NCBI GenBank assembly: GCA_965178525.1
Contig: CBCXVS010000003.1
Location: forward strand, 25,847 to 89,846
DNA: 64,000 nucleotides
Direction of reading: 5' to 3'
Source of the DNA: CBCXVS01 sp965178525
GTDB lineage: Bacteria > Tectomicrobia > Entotheonellia > Entotheonellales > Entotheonellaceae
Part shown: positions 44,085 through 53,538 of the stretch, in pieces
Position numbering within the stretch: the stretch's first letter is position 1
Layout of the letters: each line of letters opens with the position of its first letter
Notes under the pieces: model-generated
The model's input: the letters and a program-made list of their open reading frames with translations, nothing else
Database searches by the model: none
What the model was told of the DNA's origin: nothing
Translations under genes and position numbers: made by a program

Positions 44085-44843
44085 CTACTCAGCACGACGA
44101 TCTGGCGTTTCATACGCCTTGTATGCCTCAAATTCCCGCAAGATTTCCAGGTCTTGTGGGCTCAGTCGCATCTGTTGCAGCAACTCCGGGCGCCGTTGCA
44201 GCGTCGTGCGGAGCGCCTGCCGCCGGCGCCACACGGCAATGGCGGCATGATTCCCTGACCGTAAAATCTCCGGCACGCTGACGCCGGCAAATTCGGCCGG
44301 CCGCGTGTACACCGGCCCTTGCAGCAGACCATGAAAGAGCGAGTCTTCCTCAGCTGATTGTTCATCGCCAAGCACATCCGGAAGCAGCCGTGCGACCGCA
44401 TCAACCATGACCATGGCGGGGAGTTCCCCACCCGTCAGCACGTAATCACCGATCGAGATCTCTGCGTCGATATAAAGCTGGACGCGGGCGTCAACGCCAC
44501 TATAATGACCACAGATCAACAAGAGCCGTTCATGCTGCGTCAGCGTCTTCACCATGCTCTGCGTGAGCACGGTTCCTTGCGGACTGAACAACATCACGTG
44601 AGCCGCGCCAAAGCGTTCCTGCACCGCCTGAATACCGGCGACGATGGGCTCCGGTTTCATCACCATCCCCGGCCCCCCGCCATAGGGAATATCGTCTGTA
44701 ACGCGATGACGGTCAGCCGTAAACTCACGTATATTGTGCAGATAGAGCCGCAACAAGCCGCGGGCTTGCGCCCGGTGCAGAATGCTCTCTTCAAAGGGCG
44801 ACGCAAACATCTCGGGAAAAATCGTCAGGATATGGATGTCCAT
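44085..44843 (-). CDS. trmD: tRNA (guanine-N1)-methyltransferase
   Basis: A 252-residue SPOUT enzyme that makes m1G37 in tRNA and guards the reading frame. DIHILTIFPEMF starts the chain, DDIPYGGGPGMVMKPEP and LLICGHYSGVDAR precede the trefoil knot, and EISIGDYVLTGGELPAMVM is the SAM-binding knot loop. The C-terminal helices (MRLSPQDLEILREF) bind tRNA. No strong ribosome site, 56 bases after rimM. Confidence 0.97.
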   Translation of the reverse strand: MDIHILTIFPEMFASPFEESILHRAQARGLLRLYLHNIREFTADRHRVTDDIPYGGGPGMVMKPEPIVAGIQAVQERFGAAHVMLFSPQGTVLTQSMVKTLTQHERLLLICGHYSGVDARVQLYIDAEISIGDYVLTGGELPAMVMVDAVARLLPDVLGDEQSAEEDSLFHGLLQGPVYTRPAEFAGVSVPEILRSGNHAAIAVWRRRQALRTTLQRRPELLQQMRLSPQDLEILREFEAYKAYETPDRRAE

Positions 44844-44899
44844 CTTTTACACGTCTCGGTATACCATGCGGTCCTGAGGTGTCCTCTGAAAACAGGTGC

Positions 44900-45418
44900 T
44901 TACAGCTCATCGGGAAGGACAAAGAGGTGCATTTCCCCACCCTGTAGGTCGATGCTGCGCACAGTCTGTTTCAATGCCGGCACCAGAACTTCATGACCCT
45001 CATCCTGCACGACATAGACGTCATTGCTACCCGTATGAATGATCTCAGCAATGGTGCCAAGGGCGCGGCCATCACGCGCATAGACGCTCAGCCCTTCGAT
45101 CTCGAACCAGTAGTATTCTCCCTCAGGCAAAGGCGGGAAGAGCTGCCGTGGGATCAGCACTTCGTAGTCGCGAAAGGCCTCGGCCTGGGTGATGTCCTCG
45201 CAGTCCGCCAACTGCAACAAGACCCGTTTATGGAACTGGCGCCAGGCCAGCACCGTCCGCGTCAGAGTTGGAGCCATACGATGTTGCAGAATCACCGCCT
45301 GCTCGGCAAGATTAGGCAGTAACACCATATCAATGACATAGGGGAGAAACACGATTTCCCCCCGAAGACCGTGCGGTTTGGTGAGCCGGCCCACCGCAAT
45401 CAGTGCCTTATGCTGCAT
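44900..45418 (-). CDS. rimM: Ribosome maturation factor RimM
   Basis: A 172-residue 16S rRNA processing factor that binds S19 during 30S assembly. The N-terminal domain shows VGRLTKPHGLRGEI, the linker EYYWFEIEGLSVYARDGRALG leads into the PRC-barrel with VYVVQDEGHEVLVPAL, and QTVRSIDLQGGEMHL ends the barrel. Start ATG 45418 was chosen because VGRLTKPHG should lie near the N-terminus. Upstream in-frame sequence overlaps rpsP and has no family likeness. Confidence 0.95.
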   Translation of the reverse strand: MQHKALIAVGRLTKPHGLRGEIVFLPYVIDMVLLPNLAEQAVILQHRMAPTLTRTVLAWRQFHKRVLLQLADCEDITQAEAFRDYEVLIPRQLFPPLPEGEYYWFEIEGLSVYARDGRALGTIAEIIHTGSNDVYVVQDEGHEVLVPALKQTVRSIDLQGGEMHLFVLPDEL

Positions 45419-45455
45419 CGCCTCGTGCTCCCCCCAACGCATCCAGAAGGTTGGC

Positions 45456-45761
45456 TCACACCGAAGCCGTCCCCTCCCCTGCCGGCTCATCTTCCCCGGT
45501 CTGCGGGCGGCGCTGAGTGGCCAGGAGCCCTTCACGCGCCAGGAGGCGCTTCACCGGATCAGAAGGCTGAGCCCCACGTGAGAGCCAAAGTTGGACCTTC
45601 TCAGCATTCAGACGAATTTCCATGGGTTTCGTCAGGGGATTGTAGGTCCCGAGGGTATCAATGAAGCGGCCATCGCGTGGTGCCCGCGCATCCGCCACCA
45701 CCACGCGATAAAACGGCCGTTTCTTCGCTCCCATCCGTTTCAAGCGAATACGTACTGACAC
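45456..45761 (-). CDS. rpsP: 30S ribosomal protein S16
   Basis: A 101-residue S16: VRIRLKRMGAKKRPFYRVVVADAR, DGRFIDTLGTYNP and VQLWLSRGAQPSDPVKRLL. It starts at GTG 45761 with AAGGA nine bases ahead. The C-terminal 20 residues (TGEDEPAGEGTA) are an acidic extension. A MITE-like repeat fills the gap to ffh. Confidence 0.96.
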   Translation of the reverse strand: MSVRIRLKRMGAKKRPFYRVVVADARAPRDGRFIDTLGTYNPLTKPMEIRLNAEKVQLWLSRGAQPSDPVKRLLAREGLLATQRRPQTGEDEPAGEGTASV

Positions 45762-45801
45762 GATGGTGTTCCTTCTTTCGAGATCGTCCACGCAGCGAGG
45801 T

Positions 45802-45876
45802 TAAGTGCCTGGGCATTATGACCTTTATATCTTTCTCCAGGGGAAAGATATAAATTTAATTTTGCCTCAATATTTA
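45802..45876. repeat. MITE-like element, copy C (overlaps the end of ffh)
   Basis: 75 bp from TAAGTGCCTGGGCATTATGA to TAATTTTGCCTCAATATTTA. Left and right ends are more worn than in copies A, B and D. The last three bases, TTA on the plus strand, are the TAA stop codon of ffh, so the insertion sets the end of that protein. Internal hairpin TTTCTCCAGGGGAAAGA. Confidence 0.8.
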
Positions 45877-47217
45877 GAAGGGCCGTGGCAACGGCAAATT
45901 CGCCCATTTCCCCTTGCCTTTTCTTTTTTTGCCACCCATTAAGGATTTCATCATCCTCTGGGTTTGGGCAAACTGCTTCAGTAAGCGATTCACGTCTTCC
46001 ACGCTCGTGCCGCTGCCGCGGGCGATGCGCTTGCGCCGGCTCCCATTGATAATATGATGGGTGCGGCGCTCCTCCGGCGTCATCGAGCTGATAATCGCTT
46101 CCACGCGCTTGAACTCGGCATCATCCAGGGATGGGAGCTTGGCGCCTTTGACGCCCGGAATCATCGACAGGAGGTTGTCCAGCGGTCCCATCTGCTTCAA
46201 CTGTTGCAATTGTTCCTGGAAATCTTCAAGCGTAAAATTCGCCTGACGGATTTTCTTCTCCAGCGCCTCGGCGGTTTCCTGGTCAATGGACTGCTCCGCC
46301 TTTTCGATCAGCGTCAGGACATCGCCCATCCCCAGAATACGTGACGCCATGCGATCCGGATGGAAAGGCTCGAGCGCCTCAAGCTTTTCCCCGATGCCGA
46401 CAAATTGAATCGGTTTGCCGACGACCGCCCGGATCGACAATGCCGCCCCGCCACGGGCATCTCCATCGAGCTTCGTCAGGATGGTGGCATCAAGCCCCAC
46501 CTCCTCATCAAAGGCCTGGGCCACCTTGACGGCTTCCTGGCCGGTCATGGCATCGACGACTAACAAGCTATGATGTGGCGGCGTCACCCGTTTAATGTCA
46601 CATAACTCTTGCATGAGCGCTTCATTGATCTGTAAACGCCCAGCCGTGTCAATAATCATGACATCACAGTTACGACTCTGGCCCTGCGCTCTCGCCTGCT
46701 CACAAATCCCCACCACATCCTGGCTATCCTCCTGCGCATACACCGGAATGCTGAGGCTGTCGCCCAGCGTGCGCAACTGCTCGACCGCAGCCGGACGATA
46801 CACATCTGCCGCCACCAGCAAGGGCTGGTGCCCCGTCTCGCGGAGCGTCCGGGCAAGCTTCGCTGCGGTCGTGGTTTTACCGGAGCCTTGCAACCCCATT
46901 AACAAAATGACCGTTGGCGGCTTGGGCGCCATCGTCAGCGGACGATGCTCATCGCCCATGAGTGCTGTCAGTTCATCGCGTACGATCTTGACGACTTGCT
47001 GCCCGGGGGGCAGACTCCGCATCACCTCCTGGCCCAACGCCTGCTCGTGCACGCGCTGCACAAAATCCTTGACCACCTGGAAATTGACGTCGGCTTCCAG
47101 AAGCGCCAGGCGAATTTCCCGCATGGCTTCTTTCACCGTGGCTTCCGTCAACTTCTTCCCGCGCCCGCGCAGGGTGGAAAAAATGCTATCGAGTTTGGAC
47201 GTAAGCGACTCAAACAT
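45874..47217 (-). CDS. ffh: Signal recognition particle protein Ffh
   Basis: A 447-residue SRP GTPase that brings ribosomes with exported or membrane nascent chains to FtsY. N domain first, then G1 GLQGSGKTTTAAKLA, DVYRPAA, G3 DTAGR, TKLDGDARGG (G4) and GVGEK-like GIGEKLEAL. The M domain ends with MTPEERRTHHIINGSRRKRIARGSG, the RNA-binding helix-turn, and a Met-rich MMKSLMGG. GGAGG precedes ATG 47217. The stop codon lies in a MITE-like element, so the last few residues (LPLPRPF) may be new. Confidence 0.97.
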   Translation of the reverse strand: MFESLTSKLDSIFSTLRGRGKKLTEATVKEAMREIRLALLEADVNFQVVKDFVQRVHEQALGQEVMRSLPPGQQVVKIVRDELTALMGDEHRPLTMAPKPPTVILLMGLQGSGKTTTAAKLARTLRETGHQPLLVAADVYRPAAVEQLRTLGDSLSIPVYAQEDSQDVVGICEQARAQGQSRNCDVMIIDTAGRLQINEALMQELCDIKRVTPPHHSLLVVDAMTGQEAVKVAQAFDEEVGLDATILTKLDGDARGGAALSIRAVVGKPIQFVGIGEKLEALEPFHPDRMASRILGMGDVLTLIEKAEQSIDQETAEALEKKIRQANFTLEDFQEQLQQLKQMGPLDNLLSMIPGVKGAKLPSLDDAEFKRVEAIISSMTPEERRTHHIINGSRRKRIARGSGTSVEDVNRLLKQFAQTQRMMKSLMGGKKRKGKGKWANLPLPRPF

Positions 47218-47377
47218 CCGGCGCCCTCCACAGGGACGTGCATGATTAATGCCAGCATGATGCGTCACGCCGTTGCTGTGGGAATTATTGTACTTTTTAC
47301 CGTTTTGTCAAGCTGGATGTCCCATCTGTCCGCCGTCCGGACACGCCAGCGCCGTTGACCCACCCGGGTCCCGCCCC

Positions 47378-48022
47378 TCAGGATTGCAAGGCCGCAATCG
47401 CGTCTGCATAGTCTGCCTGGCCAAAGATCGCCGTGCCGGCAACCAGGACGTCGGCCCCGGCCTCCCGCACCTCGCGGGCGTTAGCGGCATTGACGCCCCC
47501 ATCAACTTCGATGCTCACCGACAACTGACGCGCGGTGATTTCCTGCTTTAACGTGCGAATTTTTTCGAGTGTTGCGGGGATGAAGCGCTGTCCACCGAAG
47601 CCCGGATTGACCGACATCAGCAGCACCATATCGAGTTCTGGCAAGATGTCCTGCAGCGTGGATACCGGTGTTGCGGGATTCAACACGACACTCGCCTGGA
47701 GCCCCGCCTCCTTGATCGTCTGAATCGTGCGGTGCAGGTGCGGACAGGCCTCGACGTGTACCGACAACGTCGCACTGCCAGCCTCTATAAATGCCGGCAG
47801 GAGCGCATCCGCATCGTTTACCATCAGATGCACGTCGAGCGGCAGCCGCGTCACCGCATGTAAGGCTTGCACCACCGGGGGGCCGATCGTTAAGTTCGGC
47901 ACGAAGTGGCCATCCATCACGTCAACGTGCAGCCAGTCGGCTCCGGCTTCCTCAACACGGGCAATTTCGTCGGCCAGGCGGGCAAAATCCGCGGCCAGGA
48001 TTGAGGGGGCTATGCGTACCAC
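47378..48022 (-). CDS. rpe: Ribulose-phosphate 3-epimerase
   Basis: A 214-residue TIM-barrel enzyme that interconverts ribulose- and xylulose-5-phosphate in the pentose phosphate pathway. IAPSILAADFARL, WLHVDVMDGHFVPNLT (metal His and Asp), DVHLMV, MSVNPGFGGQ and EVDGGVN are all present. The start is taken as GTG 48022, five bases from GGGAGA. It follows rsmB by 13 bases. Confidence 0.96.
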   Translation of the reverse strand: MVRIAPSILAADFARLADEIARVEEAGADWLHVDVMDGHFVPNLTIGPPVVQALHAVTRLPLDVHLMVNDADALLPAFIEAGSATLSVHVEACPHLHRTIQTIKEAGLQASVVLNPATPVSTLQDILPELDMVLLMSVNPGFGGQRFIPATLEKIRTLKQEITARQLSVSIEVDGGVNAANAREVREAGADVLVAGTAIFGQADYADAIAALQS

Positions 48023-48035
48023 CAAATTCTCCCTA

Positions 48036-49406
48036 TCACGCCGAATGCGTGTGGCGAAAACGGGCCACGAACACGCCATCCGCACCCAGCTGTTCAGGCG
48101 TCAGATCGAGCGTCCCGGCGGTTGCAGACGGCGTTGGCAATGGCTGTGGATAAGACGGATCGATCGCGTCAAGCCGCATCTGCGGGTGCTCACGCAGAAA
48201 CTGCGCGGCCACCTCGTGCGTTTCTTCCGGTTCATTCGAGCACACACTATACACGAGCAAACCCTCGCCGGCTAGGCAGGACTGCGCCTGGCGCAGCAGC
48301 TGCAACTGCGCGGCGTGGTGCGTCGCCAGATCAGCAGCCGTGCGGCGCCATTTAATATCCGGATGCCGGCGTAACACCCCCAAACCCGAACATGGCGCAT
48401 CCACCAGAATACGGTCAAAATGACCCCGCACGGGTACAGCCCATGCGGCATCGGCAACGATTGGCGTGATGCATGTCAAGCGCAAACGCCGCACATGATG
48501 GTGCAGGAGATGCAGACGTCCCGGCTGCCTCTCGAGGGCCACAATACGACCCGTGTCTTGCATTAACTGCGCCAAATGTGTGGTTTTCCCACCAGGCGCG
48601 GCACAGACATCGAGCACGCGTTGACCCGCGCCGACCTGGCACAACGGCGCGACCAGTTGCGCCCCTTCGTCTTGCACCTGAAACAAGCCCTCACGATAAC
48701 TCGTTAAGCCGTCAAGGCGGTCGGTTCCCTGCACGATAAGCGCCTGCGGTCCGAGCGACGAAGCGCGCATCTGTGCGATGCCTTCCTGCTGCAGGCGATG
48801 CGCCAGGGCCAAGCGCGTCGTCCGTAGGGTGTTGGGCCGCAGGGTGATACCGGCAGGATGGTTGTTGGCCTCACAGAGCGCCTGCGTACGCGCCCAGCCA
48901 TATCGCTGTAGCCAGCGCTCAACCAGCCACTTCGGGTGTGAAAACATGACCGCAAGATGCGCCGCTGGTTGCGCCGCCGGATCGGGCAGTGGGTACGTAC
49001 CCTCTTGCCGCAAGAGCGCCCGTAACACCCCATTGACCAGCCGTGCCGTGCCCGCATGGCCAAAGCGCCGCGCTAAGGTCACGGATTCATGCACCGCGGC
49101 CCGTGGTGGCACCCGCTGCATCCAGAAGCACTGATAGGCGCCCAGCCGCAGGGTGTTGCGAATCCAGGGCGTCAGGGAATCGAGCGGCCGGCGGCAAACC
49201 TGGTGCAGCAGCCAATCGATGCGGCCTTGCCAGCGCACCACCCCGTACACACATTCGGTAATAAAGGCCCGCTCGCGCCGGTCTAGCTGACTATGGCGCA
49301 GGGTTTGCCGTAGCGCCACATCGGTGTATGCCTGCTGCGCGTCGATCGCATACAGAATCTGCAAAGCCGTCTGGCGTGCTGTTGGCGCGGTCGTGGGCTT
49401 AGCCAA
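48036..49406 (-). CDS. rsmB: 16S rRNA (cytosine-967-C5)-methyltransferase
   Basis: A 456-residue m5C methyltransferase. An N-terminal NusB-like RNA-binding domain (TARQTALQILYAIDAQQAY to about residue 140) precedes the Rossmann domain with DVCAAPGGKTTHLAQ, ILVDAPCSGLGVLRR (first catalytic Cys) and YSVCSNEPEETHEV (second Cys, normally YSTCS). A TTG at 49406 with AAGGGG upstream is the best start, and it overlaps the fmt stop by 8 bases. This is the classical def-fmt-rsmB order. Confidence 0.93.
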   Translation of the reverse strand: MAKPTTAPTARQTALQILYAIDAQQAYTDVALRQTLRHSQLDRRERAFITECVYGVVRWQGRIDWLLHQVCRRPLDSLTPWIRNTLRLGAYQCFWMQRVPPRAAVHESVTLARRFGHAGTARLVNGVLRALLRQEGTYPLPDPAAQPAAHLAVMFSHPKWLVERWLQRYGWARTQALCEANNHPAGITLRPNTLRTTRLALAHRLQQEGIAQMRASSLGPQALIVQGTDRLDGLTSYREGLFQVQDEGAQLVAPLCQVGAGQRVLDVCAAPGGKTTHLAQLMQDTGRIVALERQPGRLHLLHHHVRRLRLTCITPIVADAAWAVPVRGHFDRILVDAPCSGLGVLRRHPDIKWRRTAADLATHHAAQLQLLRQAQSCLAGEGLLVYSVCSNEPEETHEVAAQFLREHPQMRLDAIDPSYPQPLPTPSATAGTLDLTPEQLGADGVFVARFRHTHSA

Positions 49407-50328
49407 AGGCGTCCCCTTGTTGCATACGATACCCCAGGGCGAAATCCCGCGCCGGCATGCGGCGCCGGTTCGCCGGCTGCATCTCTTGCAGTAGCAGATG
49501 CTGCTCCCCACAGGCGATCAAGAGGCCCTCGGGTAAAATGCCGGCCACGGTCCCTGACGCCTGCATCGATGCGGTAGCATCCACTGTCGCACGCCAGATT
49601 TTGACTTCCGCGTCTCGCCACCGCGTGGTACATCCTGGCCAGGGGACAAGGCCACGGATGCGATTGTGCAAGCTAACAGCGGATTGGCGCCAGTCAAGAC
49701 GGCCAAGCTCGCGCGTCAGTTTGGGCGCCATGGAGACGCCGCTATCCGGTTGTGGCTGCGCCTGCAGGGTCCCATGTTCCAAAGCGGTAAGCGTCTCGAC
49801 CATACCGGCGGCGCCTTGCTCCGCCAGACGTTGCCCTAGACGAATCGCGTCGTCATCGGGTTGCATGGCACACGACTCGCGCCAGAGCATCGGCCCCGTA
49901 TCGACGTGCGCATCCATTTGAATGATGGTATAACCGGTTTGCGTTTCACCGTTGATCAAGGTCCAGTTAATCGGCGCCGGACCCCGGTATTTCGGCAACA
50001 GCGACGCATGCAAATTTACACAGCCATAGGGCGGAAGCGCTAACACGCGTGGCGGGAGGATGTTGCCATAGGCGACGACCACGATGACGTCCGGCTGCAA
50101 GGCGTTTAACGCCTCTACAACGGCGTCCGAGCGTAGGGTGGCCGGTTGCAACACGGGCAAGTGATGCGCCAGCGCGCAGATCTTCACCGCCGACATGGCG
50201 GCTTGCCGCCCCCGCCCTCGCGGGCGGTCCGGTTGGGTGACGACGGCCAGCGCCTGGTGCGGCGACGCGAGTAACTGGCGCAACGTGGGACACGCAAACT
50301 CGGCCGTCCCCATGAAGAGAAAGCGCAT
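49399..50328 (-). CDS. fmt: Methionyl-tRNA formyltransferase
   Basis: A 309-residue enzyme that formylates initiator Met-tRNA using 10-formyl-THF. RFLFMGTAEFACPTL starts the Rossmann part, NLHASLLPKYRGPAPINW carries the active-site Asn/His and the SLLPxxRGAAP loop (here RGPAP), and MDAHVDTGPML the Asp. The C-terminal OB-like domain starts near LDWRQSAVSLHNRIRGL. It lies between def and rsmB and ends within the rsmB start. Confidence 0.96.
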   Translation of the reverse strand: MRFLFMGTAEFACPTLRQLLASPHQALAVVTQPDRPRGRGRQAAMSAVKICALAHHLPVLQPATLRSDAVVEALNALQPDVIVVVAYGNILPPRVLALPPYGCVNLHASLLPKYRGPAPINWTLINGETQTGYTIIQMDAHVDTGPMLWRESCAMQPDDDAIRLGQRLAEQGAAGMVETLTALEHGTLQAQPQPDSGVSMAPKLTRELGRLDWRQSAVSLHNRIRGLVPWPGCTTRWRDAEVKIWRATVDATASMQASGTVAGILPEGLLIACGEQHLLLQEMQPANRRRMPARDFALGYRMQQGDAFG

Positions 50329-50424
50329 GTCCGGACTCCATCAATACCCAAGGGCATTCCGTTTTCCCGTTTTCTCCCTCTCCCCTAAGGGGACGAGGGG
50401 ACTTGAAAACGGCATGGCCCTGGG

Positions 50425-50940
50425 TTAATGACGCGGATGTTGGCGTTGGGAACGTTTATATTTACGCTTGACGAGATCGCGCCCAACCGTGCCCATACGA
50501 TCGAAGAACAGCGCTCCGAGCAGATGATCCGTCTCGTGCTGATACGCCCGCGCCAACAAGCCGTCGCCTTCGGCCTGCACCTCTTCCCCGGCCCTGTTGA
50601 CGCCGCGTAACACGACGTGTTCCGCACGCGGTGTCGAGCCATAAATCCCAGGTACACTCAGGCAGCCCTCGTCCTCACGCGCACGGCCGTCCATCGAGAC
50701 GATCTCGGGATTGATGAAGGTTTGCAACGCATTGACCTCTCTCCCACTTGTGATATCCACCACGAAGAGCTGTAGGGAGACGCCCACCTGTGGCGCGGCC
50801 AGGCCAATACCGGGCGCGGCGTACATCGTTTCAATCATATCATCGATTAAGCGTTGCAGGGCGTCATCAATCGAGGTGACCGGTTGCGCTTTTTGGCGCA
50901 AGACGGCTTCAGGATATGCACAAATAGGAAGCACTGCCAT
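50425..50940 (-). CDS. def: Peptide deformylase
   Basis: A 171-residue metalloenzyme that removes the N-formyl group from nascent proteins. The three motifs are GIGLAAPQVG, DEGCLSVPGIYG (metal Cys) and QHETDHLLGALF (HExxH variant HETDH). It carries a basic C-terminal tail (VKRKYKRSQRQHPRH). ATG 50940. It is followed by fmt after 96 bases. Confidence 0.97.
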   Translation of the reverse strand: MAVLPICAYPEAVLRQKAQPVTSIDDALQRLIDDMIETMYAAPGIGLAAPQVGVSLQLFVVDITSGREVNALQTFINPEIVSMDGRAREDEGCLSVPGIYGSTPRAEHVVLRGVNRAGEEVQAEGDGLLARAYQHETDHLLGALFFDRMGTVGRDLVKRKYKRSQRQHPRH

Positions 50941-51057
50941 GCTGCGTTTGCCTCACCGTACGCGACATACTCGAACCGACATTCCAGGCTCGTATCTCAT
51001 GCCATGCAATGTAGCGCATTTTGTCCGCCCATGCAATTTGCCTGACACACGTTGCAC

Positions 51058-53511
51058 CTACAGAAAAAGCACGGGATCCATATCCACGCTAATCCGCACT
51101 CCCTGGCGGTGTTGCCGGTCTTGTTTGGCCTCTGTTAAAGCGGCCTGCAAACACTGGTGCAAACTCCGGCTCGAAGCGGATTTGAGCAGAATATGCCAGC
51201 GGTATCGATTCTGTATTTTGGCCACCGGCGCCTCCGCCGGGCCGAGAATCATGACCGGCTGCGTCTCGGGCGTGTGGCGTTGCAGCACGGTGGCCAGCCA
51301 CTGGCTCGCCGTCTGCACCCGGCCGGCATCGGGACTATCACATAACACCTTGGCAAGGCGCGTATAGGGCGGATACAACAAGGCCTTGCGGTGTGCGATT
51401 TCATGCTGAAAAAACCCATGGAAATCGTGCTCACGGGCCAAGCAAATGCTTTCATGCTCGGGGCGATAGGTCTGAATGAGCATGTCGCCAAGAAGCGTGC
51501 CGCGCCCGGCCCGGCCGGCCACTTGCGTCAAGAGCTGAAACAGGCGTTCCGGCGCGCGAAAATCCGGGATGGCAAGAGCGCCATCCGCTGAGATGACACC
51601 GACCAGCGTGATGTTGGGATAATCATGGCCTTTGGCAATCATTTGGGTGCCGACGAGAATGTCCACCTCGCCATCGCCAAAGGCATGGAGAATACGTTCG
51701 TGCGACGCCTTGCCACGCGTCGTATCGCGGTCCATACGCCCCAGCCGTGCCGCCGGAAACAACGTATGCAACACCTCTTCGACTTGTTGCGTGCCGATCC
51801 CAAAGAGCTGCAACACGGTGCCCTGACAGATCGGACAGACCGTGAGGGCCGGCTGGGAGAAATCGCAATAGTGACATTTGAGCACACGCCCCCGCCGGTG
51901 ATAGGTTAAAGAGACGCTACAGTGCGCACACTCCGGCACGGCGCCGCATTCCCGACACTGTAGATAGGACGCGAAGCCCCGGCGATTAATTAAGATGAGG
52001 CACTGTTCATGGTGCTGCAAGCGCTCGGCAATGGCATGGCGGAGCGCCGTGGAGATGACCCGCTCATTGGGGGTGGCATGGGCACGCTGATCCACGATGG
52101 TGATACGGGGCAGAGGCTGCTCCGCCACGCGCTGCGGCAGCGAGAGATGGAGATATTTGCCACGGCGCGCGTGGTGAAAGGTTTCCAGAGCCGGGGTGGC
52201 ACTGCCTAAGACGACGACGGCCTGCTGTTGCTGCGCCCGCACAATGGCCACATCGCGCGCGTTGTAGCGTGGCGTGTCTTCCTGTTTGTATGAGGTGTCG
52301 TGTTCTTCATCGACGATAATCAGCCCCAGGGTGGGCAAAGGCGCAAAGACGGCAGAGCGTGCGCCAATGGCAATACGGGCGTCACCTCGCATCAAGCGGC
52401 GCCACTCATCAAAGCGTTCGCCAACCGAAAGACCACTGTGAAGCACCGCGATGAGGGCGCCAAAACGGGTGGAAAAGCGCTCCACGGCTTGCGCCGTCAG
52501 GGAGATCTCCGGCACGAGTACCAGGGCATTCTTCCCATGCTGCAGGGCGGTGGCAATGGCCCGCATGTAGACTTCGGTCTTGCCACTACCCGTCACGCCG
52601 TGCAGCAGGATGGGCACGCCATCGGGAGCGGCCAACTTCAGTTCGATCTGCTGCAAAGCGTGTTGTTGCACTTGGTTGAGGACGGGGGGCGAGGCCGCAC
52701 TCGGCGGCGTCTGCGGCGTCACCGCACGCATTTTTTCCACCTGTGTCACGTCCACCGCGGCATGCTGTGCGAGCCGCTTGACGGCGGCCCGGGCGCCCGG
52801 AACCTGTTTCTGCAGGGCGGCGAGCTCCCAGGTAGGCTGGTGCTGCAGGTGCGCCAGGACGGCGGCTTGATTCGGCGCGCGCGACTGCAGCAGCTGCTGC
52901 AAGCTCTGGGCTTGCGCCAGCGGCAGGGCTAACCGGACCACCGACACCAGGCGTTCGCGGGCAGGAGGCGCTTTGCGCCGCTGCTCTTGCTGCAGCAGTC
53001 CCTGTTCTTGTAACCGGCGTATGAGCGGGCCGAGCTGCGGCGTGCCTAAGTGCTGTACCAGGTCACGTTGCCGTTGTGGGCCATGCTGTTGCAGGCATTG
53101 CAACAGCTCGGTCGCCCGCCCCCGTGGCCAGGGTGCGGACGGCTCACAGGCTTGCGGCGTCAGGCTGTAAAACGTTTCGCTGCGCACACGGAATCCCTGC
53201 GGCACAGCAGCCTTGAGCACCTGGCCCCAGGGACACATGTAATATTCCGCAATCCAACGGGTGAGCTGGAGGAGTTCCGGCGTCAGCAGCGGGCTCTCAT
53301 CTAACACGTCGATCAGGGCTTTCAGCGCCGCGACTTCGCTGCTTTCCGCTAGGCCAATCACATACCCCTGCACCTGGCGCGTACCCAACGGCACGAGCAC
53401 CCGCTGCCCAATACCGCAGCGGGCGCGCAGCGGTGGCGGAATGAGATAATCGAGCGGCATGTCCAACGGCTGCTCGACGGCAACGTGCGCGACGGCGGCG
53501 AGGTCTTGCAT
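51058..53511 (-). CDS. priA: Primosomal protein N' (PriA helicase)
   Basis: An 817-residue replication-restart helicase. The N-terminal DNA-binding domain begins VAVEQPLDMPLDYLIP and is followed by a Gln-rich winged-helix region. Walker A GVTGSGKTEVYM and the DEEH box IIVDEEHDTSYKQE define helicase domain 1. A zinc-binding insertion with eight cysteines (CRECGAVPECAHC, then CHYCDF and CPIC) and LVGTQMIAKGHDYPN in domain 2 complete the pattern. It is long for PriA (E. coli 732), mostly in the linker around residues 130-260. It lies 117 bases upstream of def. Confidence 0.95.
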   Translation of the reverse strand: MQDLAAVAHVAVEQPLDMPLDYLIPPPLRARCGIGQRVLVPLGTRQVQGYVIGLAESSEVAALKALIDVLDESPLLTPELLQLTRWIAEYYMCPWGQVLKAAVPQGFRVRSETFYSLTPQACEPSAPWPRGRATELLQCLQQHGPQRQRDLVQHLGTPQLGPLIRRLQEQGLLQQEQRRKAPPARERLVSVVRLALPLAQAQSLQQLLQSRAPNQAAVLAHLQHQPTWELAALQKQVPGARAAVKRLAQHAAVDVTQVEKMRAVTPQTPPSAASPPVLNQVQQHALQQIELKLAAPDGVPILLHGVTGSGKTEVYMRAIATALQHGKNALVLVPEISLTAQAVERFSTRFGALIAVLHSGLSVGERFDEWRRLMRGDARIAIGARSAVFAPLPTLGLIIVDEEHDTSYKQEDTPRYNARDVAIVRAQQQQAVVVLGSATPALETFHHARRGKYLHLSLPQRVAEQPLPRITIVDQRAHATPNERVISTALRHAIAERLQHHEQCLILINRRGFASYLQCRECGAVPECAHCSVSLTYHRRGRVLKCHYCDFSQPALTVCPICQGTVLQLFGIGTQQVEEVLHTLFPAARLGRMDRDTTRGKASHERILHAFGDGEVDILVGTQMIAKGHDYPNITLVGVISADGALAIPDFRAPERLFQLLTQVAGRAGRGTLLGDMLIQTYRPEHESICLAREHDFHGFFQHEIAHRKALLYPPYTRLAKVLCDSPDAGRVQTASQWLATVLQRHTPETQPVMILGPAEAPVAKIQNRYRWHILLKSASSRSLHQCLQAALTEAKQDRQHRQGVRISVDMDPVLFL

Positions 53512-53538
53512 GGTTTCAATCCTGGCGGCGTAAGATGC

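Noticed and set aside
51000..51045. GTAGCGCATTTTGTCCGCCC near the end of priA as a worn MITE copy
   Set aside because: About 20 bases resemble copy D but neither end can be found. Too short to claim.
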